Positions 33,185 to 42,600 of a stretch of DNA of 64,000 bases are shown here, in pieces (positions within the stretch are counted from its first letter, which is position 1; every line of letters begins with the position of its first letter). Origin of the DNA: Saprospira grandis (GTDB lineage: Bacteria > Bacteroidota > Bacteroidia > Chitinophagales > Saprospiraceae); the NCBI RefSeq assembly GCF_027594745.1, contig NZ_CP110854.1:2738501-2802500 (forward strand). Reading direction: 5' to 3'. The notes beneath the pieces were generated by a model. It had not been told where the DNA came from. It made no database searches and was given only the letters and a program-made list of their open reading frames with translations. The position numbers and the translations under genes were made by a program.

Positions 33185-35461
33185 TTATTGAAAATTCCAG
33201 CGAAGGCCCAGATAAAACTCTCGGCCATGCAAAGGGCTATAGGCATAGGCCGCATCAAAGTATTCGCTAAAGCCAGGCAGGGCATTGGGGTCGTTGTAGC
33301 CCGAAACAGGAGAAATGGCCTGGCGATAGTCCAATATGTTTTGCAGCCCCAAATAGATATCGATTTGGGCTTTGGGAAATTGTTTGTTCAGCTGCAAATT
33401 ATGAATACTAAAGGCCTTTGATTTTGTGCTGCGAGCTTGGGGGAGGGGCTGGCCATTTTGGTCCAGATCATAGACCTCGGGCAGCTGCATGGGGCCCGTG
33501 AAATTAGCCGAATAAGCGGCCGATATATTCCAAGGCTTATAGCTGTAGTTGAGGCTGAAAACGCCAGAAAAAACAGGACTAAAGAGGAGGTCCTGTCGTT
33601 CTTTTTGGTCCAGTTCATTGCTGCGGTATTCAAAGGCATCGAGATAGTTGAGGCCTAGGTTAATTGCCAGCCCCGAAGGCAGGCCGTAGTTGAGGTTCAG
33701 GGCGAGTCCTCGGCTTTGGGCATAGCCATCTAGGTTTTCATAAATAATGCTATTGGCCTGCTCATAATTGGGGATAATGGCATTGGTAAAATGCGTGTAA
33801 AAGGCATCCAAATCAATGCTTCCCTGCCCTTGGCCCAAATTAAATATGCGTTGGATATTCAGGCTGCTGCTAAGGGCCCTTTCTGGCGCTAGTTTTTCGG
33901 CCAAAATCAGTTGTCGGTTGCCTGTAACAAAGGCGTGGTCTTCGGCAAAAAGGTTGACCAAACGAAAGCCCGTTCCCGTATTCAAGCGAATTTTCCAGTA
34001 GGGGCGAGGCTCGTATTTTAGGGCCAGCCTAGGCGAGGGGATGAGGCCATGGGCCTCATAATAATCAAGCCGAAGGCCGCTGAGCAGACTCCATTTTTCG
34101 CCATGGGGTTTCCATTCGTGCTGTGCCCAAATGCCTGGAATAAATTGCTTATCTGCCTGAGGCGTCACCGAGCTATTGTCGTCATAAAATTGATATCTGG
34201 CCGTCAAACCAGCTGTTAAATTATGTTTTGGGCCCAAATTGGACATATAAAGGGCATTGAGGTAGGCAATGCGCTGCTCGGCAAAATAACCATCTGCCCC
34301 ATAGTAGCTATCCTGATGATGCTGGCTAAAACTATAATCGAGTCGGATAGGGGCATTTGTCGGAAGTTCATAGCTGCCCATCAGCTCAAAGCGTTGGGTA
34401 TAAATGCTCTCACCATAAATAGAGTCGCTACCCCGAATTTCTCGATAGGCTCGATCTTTCATGTATTGTTCTACGCCATTTCGGCGGTCTTCATAGTAGT
34501 ATTTGGCAAAAAGGCTGGCCTTTTTGTTTTTGGGCCGATCAAAGGTAAATTTTCCAAAAAGAGCAAGGCGGTCCATGGCAATATTATCCCCAAAGCCGTC
34601 TTGGTTGCTATCCTCAAATCGGTTGAGGTAGGCATGTTGTAGGCCAAAAGTACTGTTTAGTTTTCCAAACTTCTGCGATAGGGCCAAATTGGAGTAGGCC
34701 TCGGCATGAGTGGTCCCCATGAGGTCTAAAGAAATCCTTGGCTGCTTGCTCGGCGCTTTGGTAATAATGTTAATGACCCCAGCCATAGCCTCCGAGCCAT
34801 AAAGCGTCGAGTTGGGCCCCTTAATGACCTCAATGCGGTCAATCATATTTTTGGGAATGCCATTCAACCCATAAATAGAAGCCAAATTACCATAGGCGGG
34901 ACAGCCATCTATCAAAATGGCCGTATAGGGCCCAGCCAAGCCGTTAATACTAATCGAGTTGGTCTGACAAACGCCACAGCCAACCACCTCTTGTACACCA
35001 TTAATGAGCTGTAGCGACTGCATGAGGTTAGTCGGTGCAGCCGTTTTCTCTAGGTATTCTGCCCGATAAACCTGGATTTTTACCGGAGAGTTTTTTAGAA
35101 AGCTCTCTTTGAGTTGGCCCGAAACCACCACTTCCTCTAGGCCCAAAATATCCTCTTTTAAAAAAATACTGTCTAGCTCAAGGACTTCATTCTCCTTGAG
35201 CTCAATCATAAGCGTCTGCGACTGATAACCAATGGCTTGAATTTGCAACTCAAAGCTTCCCGCAGCTAATTCACTAAGCTGAAAGTAACCCGATTCATCT
35301 GTTGAGCTGCCTTTTTGCTGCTCGAGCAGACCAATACCCGCAAAGGGAATCGGCCGCCCTTTTTGGTCCAATAAATAACCTTGAAGACTAGCCGTCTGGG
35401 CGGAAATAGCTAGGCTGAAGAAGGATAGAAGTAAAACTAAGTACTGCTTTGCAGCTGACAT
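33185..35461 (-). CDS. TonB-dependent receptor with carboxypeptidase-regulatory N-terminal domain
   Basis: 758 residues. A signal peptide (ends near FSLAISAQ) is followed by a CarboxypepD_reg-like domain (SLQGYLLDQKGRPIPFAGIG), a plug domain with the cysteine motif GCGVCQTNSISINGLAGPYT and IDRIEVIKGPNSTLYGSEAM, and a 22-strand-type barrel ending in GREFYLGLRWNFQ. The CGVC plug subtype is widespread in Bacteroidota with unresolved ligand. Two DtxR-box-like palindromes upstream suggest metal-responsive control, so iron, manganese or copper complexes are plausible cargo; that is inference. Confidence 0.92.
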   Translation of the reverse strand: MSAAKQYLVLLLSFFSLAISAQTASLQGYLLDQKGRPIPFAGIGLLEQQKGSSTDESGYFQLSELAAGSFELQIQAIGYQSQTLMIELKENEVLELDSIFLKEDILGLEEVVVSGQLKESFLKNSPVKIQVYRAEYLEKTAAPTNLMQSLQLINGVQEVVGCGVCQTNSISINGLAGPYTAILIDGCPAYGNLASIYGLNGIPKNMIDRIEVIKGPNSTLYGSEAMAGVINIITKAPSKQPRISLDLMGTTHAEAYSNLALSQKFGKLNSTFGLQHAYLNRFEDSNQDGFGDNIAMDRLALFGKFTFDRPKNKKASLFAKYYYEDRRNGVEQYMKDRAYREIRGSDSIYGESIYTQRFELMGSYELPTNAPIRLDYSFSQHHQDSYYGADGYFAEQRIAYLNALYMSNLGPKHNLTAGLTARYQFYDDNSSVTPQADKQFIPGIWAQHEWKPHGEKWSLLSGLRLDYYEAHGLIPSPRLALKYEPRPYWKIRLNTGTGFRLVNLFAEDHAFVTGNRQLILAEKLAPERALSSSLNIQRIFNLGQGQGSIDLDAFYTHFTNAIIPNYEQANSIIYENLDGYAQSRGLALNLNYGLPSGLAINLGLNYLDAFEYRSNELDQKERQDLLFSPVFSGVFSLNYSYKPWNISAAYSANFTGPMQLPEVYDLDQNGQPLPQARSTKSKAFSIHNLQLNKQFPKAQIDIYLGLQNILDYRQAISPVSGYNDPNALPGFSEYFDAAYAYSPLHGREFYLGLRWNFQ

Positions 35462-35470
35462 AATGATCTA

Positions 35471-35562
35471 TTTTAGTGTAGGCTAAAAATAAGTTTCTCG
35501 TATTTTGATACAAAGCTAGATTAAAATAGTGTACCCTACAAATTAATTTAGATTAATCTAAA
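35471..35562 (-). promoter_or_regulatory. Two DtxR/MntR-box-like palindromes upstream of the TonB receptor
   Basis: TTTTAGTGTAGGCTAAAA at 35471-35488 and the perfect palindrome TTTAGATTAATCTAAA at 35547-35562 resemble the TTAGGnTAnCCTAA operator of DtxR-family metal repressors. The first site lies 10 nt upstream of the receptor ATG. Confidence 0.5.
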
Positions 35563-35579
35563 AATAGAATGGCGGCATA

Positions 35580-35611
35580 AAAAAAGCCCGCTTGAAAAGC
35601 GGGCTTTTTTG
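35580..35611 (-). terminator. Terminator after the TerB-like gene
   Basis: AAAGCCCGCTT-gaa-AAGCGGGCTTT with A and T runs outside; 20 nt from the stop of the minus-strand gene. Confidence 0.88.
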
Positions 35612-35631
35612 TTTTGGGCCAAATTATGGGT

Positions 35632-36543
35632 TTAGCCTAGGCGCTTAGACATGCGGATTTGTGCACGTTCGGCCTCAGAGCGGTCCATTCCAATTTGGTC
35701 AGCAAACTGATATACTTCTTCGCGAGACATATTGCCAGAGGCATGAATCGCATTTTCGATGGTATAATCTTGGGCCAATTTGATGAGATCATCGCGCTTT
35801 TTCTCTTCAAAGCTCATCATTTCGGCATATTCGTAGAGCTTATCTTTTTCAGATTGGTCAAAGTCCTTATCAGAAAGGGCTACGGCTACCGTAATCATGA
35901 AAATATTTTCGCGACCTTCCGCAGATAGCTCTTCCAATTCTACTCTAGATAGGGGGGCTTCACGCATTACCTGAGCAAAGCTACCGGTATCATCATCCAA
36001 AAAGCTCTGGAAGAATTCTTTTTCTTCGGCAGCAATTTGGCCATCGGCTTTTGCCATTTCAATAAGCATACGGGCCAAGGTTTTCTTGTCGTAGGCAGAA
36101 GATAGAGGCGTTGCTTTTAGGCGCTTTTCAAACTCAGACAAACGACGAGCAATTTTCCAGCTTCTGCTGTCCTCATCATAGTAAAAATTGAAAGCCACAC
36201 GCTCAAAGGCTTTTACTACAGCGGCCTTTTTCTCGGCAGCCGAAAAGCTATTGTGAGAGGTGTTGGCACGCACTACTTCGTTACCGGCCATAGAGGCAAT
36301 GTTACCTGCCATACCGCCACCAACAGCGCCACGGACCATACGCATCAAAGAAGAGCGCATACGGCTCATCACGGTACGACGGACCATATTTTTTACCTTG
36401 CTACCGGTGTCTTTTGAGTCAATACGAATGGTTCCTTTTCCTTCAAAGACCTCGCCTTCTACTTGGAATTTGCAAACCATGGTGCTATTTTCAGCCTTTT
36501 CTTCTAGGATAATCGGCTTGATTAAGTCATAAGTAATTTCCAT
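35632..36543 (-). CDS. TerB-like domain protein
   Basis: 303 residues, no signal peptide. The central part (about 145-300) reads as a TerB/DjlA-type helical domain: LARMLIEMAKADGQIAAEEK near 160, then ITVAVALSDKDFDQSEKDKL and a final helical bundle. TerB domains bind metal through acidic clusters and occur in stress-response proteins. The N-terminal 130 residues hold a short hydrophobic glycine-rich stretch (GAVGGGMAGNIASMAGNEVV). The function is unknown. It is a single gene with its own terminator. Confidence 0.72.
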   Translation of the reverse strand: MEITYDLIKPIILEEKAENSTMVCKFQVEGEVFEGKGTIRIDSKDTGSKVKNMVRRTVMSRMRSSLMRMVRGAVGGGMAGNIASMAGNEVVRANTSHNSFSAAEKKAAVVKAFERVAFNFYYDEDSRSWKIARRLSEFEKRLKATPLSSAYDKKTLARMLIEMAKADGQIAAEEKEFFQSFLDDDTGSFAQVMREAPLSRVELEELSAEGRENIFMITVAVALSDKDFDQSEKDKLYEYAEMMSFEEKKRDDLIKLAQDYTIENAIHASGNMSREEVYQFADQIGMDRSEAERAQIRMSKRLG

Positions 36544-36696
36544 CTGTTTTTAATACTTTTAGTTGGGTGGCGAACTAATTTTAGTTCAGTAAAAAATGTG
36601 GATGTAGGTTTCGTACGCAACAAGTTTAATAAAAAAACTTGAGATTTTGCCCAGACTCTTCTCCTTTTCTTTTCTAAGGCCTGCAGGATGTTTTTT

Positions 36697-36832
36697 GGGG
36701 GCTGCCCCAGCCTTCGGCTGGGTCGGGCTGTGCCGCAGCTCGCAGGTCTGCTCGGCCCTGCGCCGCCTTTGGCGGCTGGGTCTGGCCTTCGGCCACTGCT
36801 ATCCATCCCTCAGCCAAGGCGCTTCGCGCCTT
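36697..36832 (+). repeat. Structured GC-rich interspersed element, copy 13 (subtype B)
   Basis: Forward copy. GGCTG/CAGCC, GCAG/CTGC, variable hairpin GCCGCC-ttt-GGCGGC, second hairpin TGGCC-ttc-GGCCA, then an outer AAGGCGC-ttc-GCGCCTT hairpin; first hairpin CCAGCC-ttc-GGCTGG. Confidence 0.88.
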
Positions 36833-36962
36833 CCGGACCGTTTAAAAGGCTACGGCTTTGCATTGGCTTGGGTGCTTGATAGCCAGGGCTTTGCGCTTTG
36901 TCCCAAAAGCTCTATTTTATGGTTTTATTCCCTTTATTTTCTCCACCTAATTGGTTAATCAA

Positions 36963-37400
36963 ATGAATCAGCGTTCTTTGGCTACGGCCTTGCTTTTTAT
37001 CTTGCTGCCTTTGGGCCTTTGGGCCATGGCTGCGCCCCCTCCTGTAGAGTACCCTAGTACGATTACAGGCATTTTAGCCTTTGTATTTAGTTTGTTGGGC
37101 CTATTTCTGTCTATTAGTTTGACGCCTTGGTATTGGTTTTTTGGCGGCCTCATATCTATTGGCTTTAGTTTTTGGACCCGTTACTTGGCCGATACAGATA
37201 AAACAATGCGCTTTTGGTTGGGCTGGCATGGCTTCTGGCAGCTCATTTTAGGCGCAGCCATTTTAAATGACCCAACTTGGCTACTTACTGGCCTATCTGC
37301 GGGCTTGACCCTTAGTTTTTTGGCTTTGGCGGTTTTGCAGACGGTAGTGGGCTGTCTTTTCTTATTTTGGGCTGTTCGGAATTATTTTGGCTGGGATTAG
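36963..37400 (+). CDS. Small four-helix membrane protein, unrecognised
   Basis: 145 residues from the ATG at 36963. Four hydrophobic segments are evident: ALLFILLPLGLWAMA, ITGILAFVFSLLGLFLSIS, WYWFFGGLISIGFSFW and LSAGLTLSFLALAVLQTVVG, ending FLFWAVRNYFGWD. Several tryptophans sit at segment ends. No family was recognised. A clean terminator follows 10 nt after the stop, so it is probably monocistronic. Confidence 0.72.
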   Translation: MNQRSLATALLFILLPLGLWAMAAPPPVEYPSTITGILAFVFSLLGLFLSISLTPWYWFFGGLISIGFSFWTRYLADTDKTMRFWLGWHGFWQLILGAAILNDPTWLLTGLSAGLTLSFLALAVLQTVVGCLFLFWAVRNYFGWD

Positions 37401-37408
37401 GGCCAAAA

Positions 37409-37441
37409 AAAAGTCCAGTTGCAAAAAGCAACTGGACTTTT
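37409..37441 (+). terminator. Terminator after the small membrane protein gene
   Basis: AAAGTCCAGTTGC / GCAACTGGACTTT stem with a 4-nt loop; A and T runs outside. Confidence 0.9.
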
Positions 37442-37460
37442 CTGGTCCATGGGCGTCCTA

Positions 37461-37613
37461 CAGGCGGCTTTAGCCGCCGCAGGCTGAGGGATGAGAGCAG
37501 GGCCGCCGCAGGCGGCAGACCCAAGGCTTTTGAAGCGAAGCGAAAAAGCCTGCAGGGCCGAGCGAGCAGCGAGCTGCGGACAGCCCGACCCGCCCGCAGG
37601 GCGGGGCAGCCCC
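37461..37613 (-). repeat. Structured GC-rich interspersed element, copy 14 (subtype B)
   Basis: Reverse copy 11 nt beyond the proS stop. On the minus strand: GGCTG/CAGCC, GCAG/CTGC, variable hairpin AGGCTTTT / AAAAGCCT with a CGCTTCGCTT-type loop, second hairpin GCCGCC-tgc-GGCGGC, core variant GCTCGC-TGCTC-GCTCGG. Confidence 0.88.
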
Positions 37614-37624
37614 AAATCCTTCTT

Positions 37625-39106
37625 CTAATAAGCTTTGGCAAAAAGCACTCTAGCTTTGGCGGGAGCGCCAGTGAGCACACATTTGGGCTCGGCAACTTCC
37701 TCGGCGCCAGTGGGAGTTTCTAGTGGAATACAGCGGCTAGTGGCGCCAGTGAGTTCCTTAATTTTGAGTTCGGTTTCGGTGGTTCCATCCCAGTAGGCAT
37801 AGGCAAAACCGCCTTTATTTTCGATTACATCAACAAACTCCTCCCAGTTGTTCACGATATGTGTTCCTTCGTCTAGGCGGGCTTTTGCCTGATTGAAAAG
37901 GTTGCATTGGATCTCCTCGAGTAGGTTTTTGATACTTTGGGCTAGGCCTTCTAGGGGGTAGCTCATTTTTTCTTTGGTATCGCGGCGGGCCACTTCAATT
38001 TGGCCGTTGGCGAGGTCGCGTTTACCGAGAGCGAGGCGGACGGGAATACCGTGCATCTCATGTTCGGCAAACTTGAAGCCGGGGCGGCGTTTGCGGTCGT
38101 TATCATACTTCACGCTAATGCCAAGCGCCTTGAGTTCCTCCATAATTTTGGCCACCACGGCATCGATTTCCTCATTGGGTTTGGGAATGGGAATGATGAC
38201 CACCTGAGTGGGGGCGATGCGGGGAGGAAGGACCAGGCCTTCATCATCGGAATGCGTCATAATGAGGGCGCCCATTAGGCGGGTAGACACCCCCCAAGAG
38301 GTGGCCCAAACGTATTCTTCCTTATTCTTTTCGTTGAGGTATTTCACATCAAAGGCCTTGGCAAAATTTTGACCTAGGAAGTGAGAAGTACCGGCTTGTA
38401 GGGCCTTACCATCTTGCATAAGGGCCTCGATAGTATAGGTATCTTCGGCGCCGGCAAAGCGTTCGTAGGCTGTTTTTTCGCCTTTATATACGGGCATAGC
38501 GAGGATTTCCTCGGCAAAACTGGCGTAGACCTCTAGCATTTGGCGGGCTTCGGCTACAGCTTCCTCTTGGCTAGCGTGGGCGGTATGTCCTTCTTGCCAG
38601 AGGAACTCGGCAGTACGGAGGAAAAAGCGGGTGCGCATTTCCCAGCGCATCACATTGGCCCATTGATTAATGAGTAGGGGAAGATCGCGATAAGAAGAAA
38701 TCCAGTCGCGGTAAGTATCCCAGATAATGGTTTCGGAAGTGGGGCGGATAATGAGCTCCTCTTCTAGTTTGGCCTCGGGGTCAACGACAACGCCTTGGCC
38801 ATCGGGATCATTCATGAGGCGGTGGTGAGTGACCACGGCGCATTCTTTGGCAAAGCCCTCTACATGTTCGGCTTCTTTAGACAAAAAGCTTTTGGGGATG
38901 AGGAGTGGGAAATAGGCATTTTGGTGGCCTGTTTCTTTAAATCTGCGGTCCAAATCGTCGCGCATCTTTTCCCAAACAGCATAGCCATAAGGCTTAATAA
39001 CCATACAGCCGCGCACCTTAGAGTTGGCGGCTAGATTGGCCTTTTTAACAATGTCTAAGTACCACTGAGAGTAGTCTTCTTGTTGGGCGGTAATCTCCTT
39101 TGCCAT
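37625..39106 (-). CDS. proS: Prolyl-tRNA synthetase (ProS type 3)
   Basis: 493 residues with class II signature motifs: motif 1 region YFPLLIPKSFL, motif 2 RWEMRTRFFLRTAEFLWQEGHTAHAS, motif 3 region including GTSHFLGQNFAKAF and GVSTRLMGALIMTHSDDEGL. It lacks the bacterial INS editing domain and has the C-terminal extension of the short archaeal/eukaryote-like type 3 form, which is usual in Bacteroidota. It charges tRNA-Pro with proline. Confidence 0.96.
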   Translation of the reverse strand: MAKEITAQQEDYSQWYLDIVKKANLAANSKVRGCMVIKPYGYAVWEKMRDDLDRRFKETGHQNAYFPLLIPKSFLSKEAEHVEGFAKECAVVTHHRLMNDPDGQGVVVDPEAKLEEELIIRPTSETIIWDTYRDWISSYRDLPLLINQWANVMRWEMRTRFFLRTAEFLWQEGHTAHASQEEAVAEARQMLEVYASFAEEILAMPVYKGEKTAYERFAGAEDTYTIEALMQDGKALQAGTSHFLGQNFAKAFDVKYLNEKNKEEYVWATSWGVSTRLMGALIMTHSDDEGLVLPPRIAPTQVVIIPIPKPNEEIDAVVAKIMEELKALGISVKYDNDRKRRPGFKFAEHEMHGIPVRLALGKRDLANGQIEVARRDTKEKMSYPLEGLAQSIKNLLEEIQCNLFNQAKARLDEGTHIVNNWEEFVDVIENKGGFAYAYWDGTTETELKIKELTGATSRCIPLETPTGAEEVAEPKCVLTGAPAKARVLFAKAY

Positions 39107-39323
39107 TGGTATATTGGTATATTTTTTGGTCCATTAATGAAGTGGACCTGAACGATAAATGCTTAAATTAATGGAGCTTTTGGCGGCCAGAACGTTAAAG
39201 TTTAGGCAAGCGGCTGCTTTTCAAAACTTAAGCTTTAAAAAAGCTATATATTCATTAGGCGGCCAAAAGGCCCACAAAGTTAAAAAAAGGACTAAAAGTA
39301 CAGTTGAAAATACCGAAATATCT

Positions 39324-40541
39324 ATGAAAAATCACGCACTCCCTATTTTCTTGGCTTTCTTTGTCATCTTTCTATTGGGGCCTCAGGCTTGGGGCCAATA
39401 CGATGATATTTACTTTGATGGCGAGGAAGAAACTGCGGCTCAGCAGCAGAATTATCAGCAGCCGCCAAGCAACTATGACCAAAATAGCTATGATCGTCCG
39501 GAGCAAGAGTATGTAGATGCTCGTTACGATAATGCTTATGCGGCTCGTATTCGTCGCTTTCATCGTCCTGCTCGGGGCTTTAATTATTATAGCAACTACT
39601 ATGTAGATAGCTATTGGTACAACCCTTATCAGCCAGGGATGAATATCTATTGCTATAATAGCTATCGTCCTCGTCGTTGGAGACGTTGGGGCTGGAACTA
39701 CAGTTATGGTTGGGGCTACAATTCTTACTACAACCCTTATGATCCTTGGTATAATCCTTACAATCGTTGGGGATACAATCCCTACAACAATTGGGGTTGG
39801 GGTTATAATCCCTACAGAAGTGCATATAATCAGGGCTATTGGAATGGTTACTATAATGGTGGTGGTGGAAACAATTGGTACTATGAAAGTTCTGCCCCCA
39901 ATGCAGCCAATTATGTAACGACTCGTTACAGCCGAGGAAGCGATCCAAATATTCAGAGAAGCCGCAGCCGTGGCGTAAATGGCTATGATACGCATCAGCG
40001 GCAGGTAGATCCTTCTGCCTTGCACGCTAGTGGAAATAGCGGCAATCTAAACGCAGGTCGCAGTCGTGGGTCGGAAAATAACAATAGTTATAATAGTGGT
40101 CGCAACAACAGCAGCAGCAACAATGGCGACTTAAACGCAGGCCGCAGTCGTGGGTCAGAAAATAACAATAGTTATAATAGTGGTCGCAATAACAGCAGCA
40201 GCAACAATGGCGACTTAAACGCAGGTCGCAGTCGTGGGTCAGAAAATAACAATAGTTATAATAGTGATCGCAACAACAGCAGCCGCAATAATGGAAATAT
40301 TAACAACGGTCGCAGTCGCAACAACCGTAGTTATAATAACCGCAGCAACAACTCGACGAGAAATAATGGCAGCATGAATAACCGCAGCCGGAACAACAAC
40401 CGCAGTCGTTCTTACAACAATTCTTCTCGTTCTTCTTCTCCTTCTCGTTCATCGGGAAGAAGCAGTAGCCGAAGCAATAGTTCTTCTCGTTCTTCTTCTA
40501 AGTCTAAATCTAAATCTTCAGGAAGAAGCAGAGGACGTTAG
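39324..40541 (+). CDS. Low-complexity secreted protein with Y/N/W-rich and N/S/R-rich repeats
   Basis: 405 residues from MKNHALPIFLAFFVIFLLGPQAWG, a signal peptide; the longer in-frame start upstream is rejected. Residues about 25-75 are acidic and Q/Y-rich, about 90-195 are a chain of YNPY, WYNPYNRWGYNPYNNWGWG-like units, and the rest is N/S/R/G-rich. Three 28-residue repeats (GNLNAGRSRGSENNN, continuing SYNSGRNNSSSNN) are encoded by 84-bp direct repeats at 40041-40292. The basic RS-rich end (SSRSSSKSKSKSSGRSRGR) might bind nucleic acid or polyanions. No known family. Confidence 0.75.
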   Translation: MKNHALPIFLAFFVIFLLGPQAWGQYDDIYFDGEEETAAQQQNYQQPPSNYDQNSYDRPEQEYVDARYDNAYAARIRRFHRPARGFNYYSNYYVDSYWYNPYQPGMNIYCYNSYRPRRWRRWGWNYSYGWGYNSYYNPYDPWYNPYNRWGYNPYNNWGWGYNPYRSAYNQGYWNGYYNGGGGNNWYYESSAPNAANYVTTRYSRGSDPNIQRSRSRGVNGYDTHQRQVDPSALHASGNSGNLNAGRSRGSENNNSYNSGRNNSSSNNGDLNAGRSRGSENNNSYNSGRNNSSSNNGDLNAGRSRGSENNNSYNSDRNNSSRNNGNINNGRSRNNRSYNNRSNNSTRNNGSMNNRSRNNNRSRSYNNSSRSSSPSRSSGRSSSRSNSSSRSSSKSKSKSSGRSRGR

Positions 40542-40562
40542 TTGGGCCAATTAAGCGTGTAG

Positions 40563-40595
40563 AAAAGCCAGCTCCCTTTTGGGGAGCTGGCTTTT
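40563..40595 (+). terminator. Terminator after the repeat protein gene
   Basis: AAAAGCCAGCTCCC / GGGAGCTGGCTTTT stem, short loop, T run; 22 nt after the stop. Confidence 0.9.
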
Positions 40596-40624
40596 TGCGT
40601 CTAGAAAGCGAGCGCAGCGAGCTT

Positions 40625-40830
40625 TGGCCTAGCGATGTGGAAGGGGGGCCGTTAGGCCAGACCGAGGCAGCAAAGCTGGCGACAACAAGGCTGAAAGCCG
40701 CAGTTCGATGACCGAAGGGAATAACGGCCGAGCAGAGAGCGAGCCCTGACAACCAGCCTCGAAGAGGCGCCAGTTCGACGACCAAAGGGAGTAAACGTAG
40801 CGCCGACGACCGAAGGGAGGCGGAGGCCCC
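40625..40830 (-). repeat. Structured GC-rich interspersed element, copy 15 (subtype A, long)
   Basis: Reverse copy of about 206 bp. On the minus strand: GGCCT/AGGCC, AGGG/CCCT, second hairpin TGGCC-taac-GGCC. Accessory modules are inserted at two places: inside the variable-hairpin position (40682-40727) and at the first hairpin (40747-40796 plus a partial one near 40804-40818). Core variant GCTCGC-TCTCT-GCTCGG. Confidence 0.82.
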
Positions 40831-40840
40831 AAAATACAAT

Positions 40841-40876
40841 AAAAAAAGCCCTTCTACAGAGCAGCAGAAGGGCTTG
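40841..40876 (-). terminator. Terminator after the subtilase gene
   Basis: AAGCCCTTCT / AGAAGGGCTT stem read on the minus strand, followed by a T run. Confidence 0.85.
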
Positions 40877-40897
40877 ATTATTTAGCTTAGAAGTTGT

Positions 40898-42502
40898 TTA
40901 TTTCTTCTCTTTAACCATTTTTTCGGCGAGTTCTAGTGCTTTATAAGCGTTGACTACACCGCCTTTTTTACAAAGGTCTGTAAACTTAACGAGTTCAGAA
41001 GTACCTGGTTTGTTCACCTCATAATTGATAGGCACAACAGATTTTTCTAGGCATTCTTTGAGCTCTTGGCCAGAAAGTTCGGGATAATAGGCTTTAACCA
41101 AAGCGGCAACACCGGCCACAACGGGAGCGGCCATACTGGTACCACTGAGGGCCTCGTATTCTCCTTCGGGAACCGTAGAGTAGATATCTACGCCGGGGGC
41201 AAAAATGTCTACGGTGCTAGCGCCATAGTTAGAGAAAACGGCAGGAGCTTCGGCGGCGCCTTTCCAAGAAAGGGCACCTACTTCGATCCAGTTATCGGCT
41301 TCTTTGGGGCCGCGTTTGTAAGGATCTTTTCCTTTTTGGTAGAAAGGAGTAGGGAAGTTATACTCTACATCCGTGTTTTTGTTGTCGTTACCAGCGGCAT
41401 GCACCAACAAAACGCCTTTTTTGGCGGCATACTTAACGGCTTTGTCAACAATTTTCTTGTTGTAAGAATAAGCCTTACCGAAGCTCATATTGATAATATC
41501 GGCGCCATTGTCTACGGCATAGCGGATAGCATTGGCCACATCTTTATCGCGCTCATCTCCGTTAGGAACGGTGCGGATCGACATGATTTCTACATTGTCG
41601 GCAACGCCCATCATACCAAGGTCATTTGTACGGACGGCGGCAATGATACCGGCAACATGGGTACCGTGTTGGGCATCGGGGCCATAAACATCATTGTTTC
41701 CGTAGCGGCGTTCCGATTGTTTTTTGTAGTTATCGCCAACGGTGGGGCGGGGGTCAAAATCCTCATTGAGGAAATAATCTACATTCATGCTGAAGTAGTT
41801 CACGGCGCCTTCTAGCTGCTCTTTCATGGCTTTGCTAGGCACTTGAGCCAAAGAGGGAGCCATCATGGCTGCAGCTTGCTTGAGGTCATCGCTAGCATCT
41901 TCGGGGATTTTTTCTAGGTCTTCGGCTGTAAAGTCGTCGGTACCTAGTTCTTTTTCCACCAACTTGAAAGCGTCGAGGATCATGCTATATTGAGATTTGC
42001 GTTGCTTCATCTCTTTACGGCGAGTTTCATACTCTTCTTTGATTTTCTCAAAGAAAGCCTTCTCCTTTTTGTTGAGTTTTTTCTTGGCTTTGAGCTCGCG
42101 ATAGAGGCGAGTGAGTTCCAAGTTCTCATAATTGACATTTTTGCCATCGGCTCCACCAATGAAGTTCCAGCCATGGATATCATCCACATAGCCGTTTTTG
42201 TCATCATCGATACCATTGCCAGCAATCTCATCAGGGTTTACCCACATGACATCCTTGAGGTCCTCATGTTCGGGATCTACACCAGAGTCAATAACGGCCA
42301 CCAAGACTTTTTTCTTGGGTTTTTTGTCCTTAAGGAGCTCTTTGTATGCTTTTTCGGTGCTTACTCCATGTACTTTATCTGCGGTAAGGTCCAAGTTGAA
42401 CCAATTTTCGGGAGCTTTTTCTGCTGGGGCTTGTGCCTGTAGGCTAAGAGAAAGGGCCAAAAAGCCGATTCCTGCCACTTTAGATTTCCAATTCCAAGTC
42501 AT
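40898..42502 (-). CDS. Subtilisin-like serine protease (S8 family)
   Basis: 534 residues with a signal peptide (ends SLSLQAQA near 25). The catalytic triad is D72 (VLVAVIDSGVDPEHEDL), H279 (DAQHGTHVAG) and S456 (LSGTSMAAPVVAG). About 150 residues between D and H form a lysine/glutamate-rich helical insertion (YRELKAKKKLNKKEKAFFEK), a feature of a Bacteroidota subtilase group and longer than in classic subtilisin. There is no T9SS sorting domain, so it probably acts in the periplasm or is released another way. Substrate unknown. Confidence 0.94.
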   Translation of the reverse strand: MTWNWKSKVAGIGFLALSLSLQAQAPAEKAPENWFNLDLTADKVHGVSTEKAYKELLKDKKPKKKVLVAVIDSGVDPEHEDLKDVMWVNPDEIAGNGIDDDKNGYVDDIHGWNFIGGADGKNVNYENLELTRLYRELKAKKKLNKKEKAFFEKIKEEYETRRKEMKQRKSQYSMILDAFKLVEKELGTDDFTAEDLEKIPEDASDDLKQAAAMMAPSLAQVPSKAMKEQLEGAVNYFSMNVDYFLNEDFDPRPTVGDNYKKQSERRYGNNDVYGPDAQHGTHVAGIIAAVRTNDLGMMGVADNVEIMSIRTVPNGDERDKDVANAIRYAVDNGADIINMSFGKAYSYNKKIVDKAVKYAAKKGVLLVHAAGNDNKNTDVEYNFPTPFYQKGKDPYKRGPKEADNWIEVGALSWKGAAEAPAVFSNYGASTVDIFAPGVDIYSTVPEGEYEALSGTSMAAPVVAGVAALVKAYYPELSGQELKECLEKSVVPINYEVNKPGTSELVKFTDLCKKGGVVNAYKALELAEKMVKEKK

Positions 42503-42600
42503 TAGAATAATAATTATAATTTAAGGTAGATAATATCTTGCGATCAATAAGAATACGCTTTTTTGTCTTGATTTATTCCTTGAGTTTTTGCTTATCCGAC

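Noticed and set aside
39372..40025. 217-aa minus-strand ORF rich in I/V/T
   Set aside because: Antisense of the Y/N-rich repeat gene; low complexity comes from the opposite strand.
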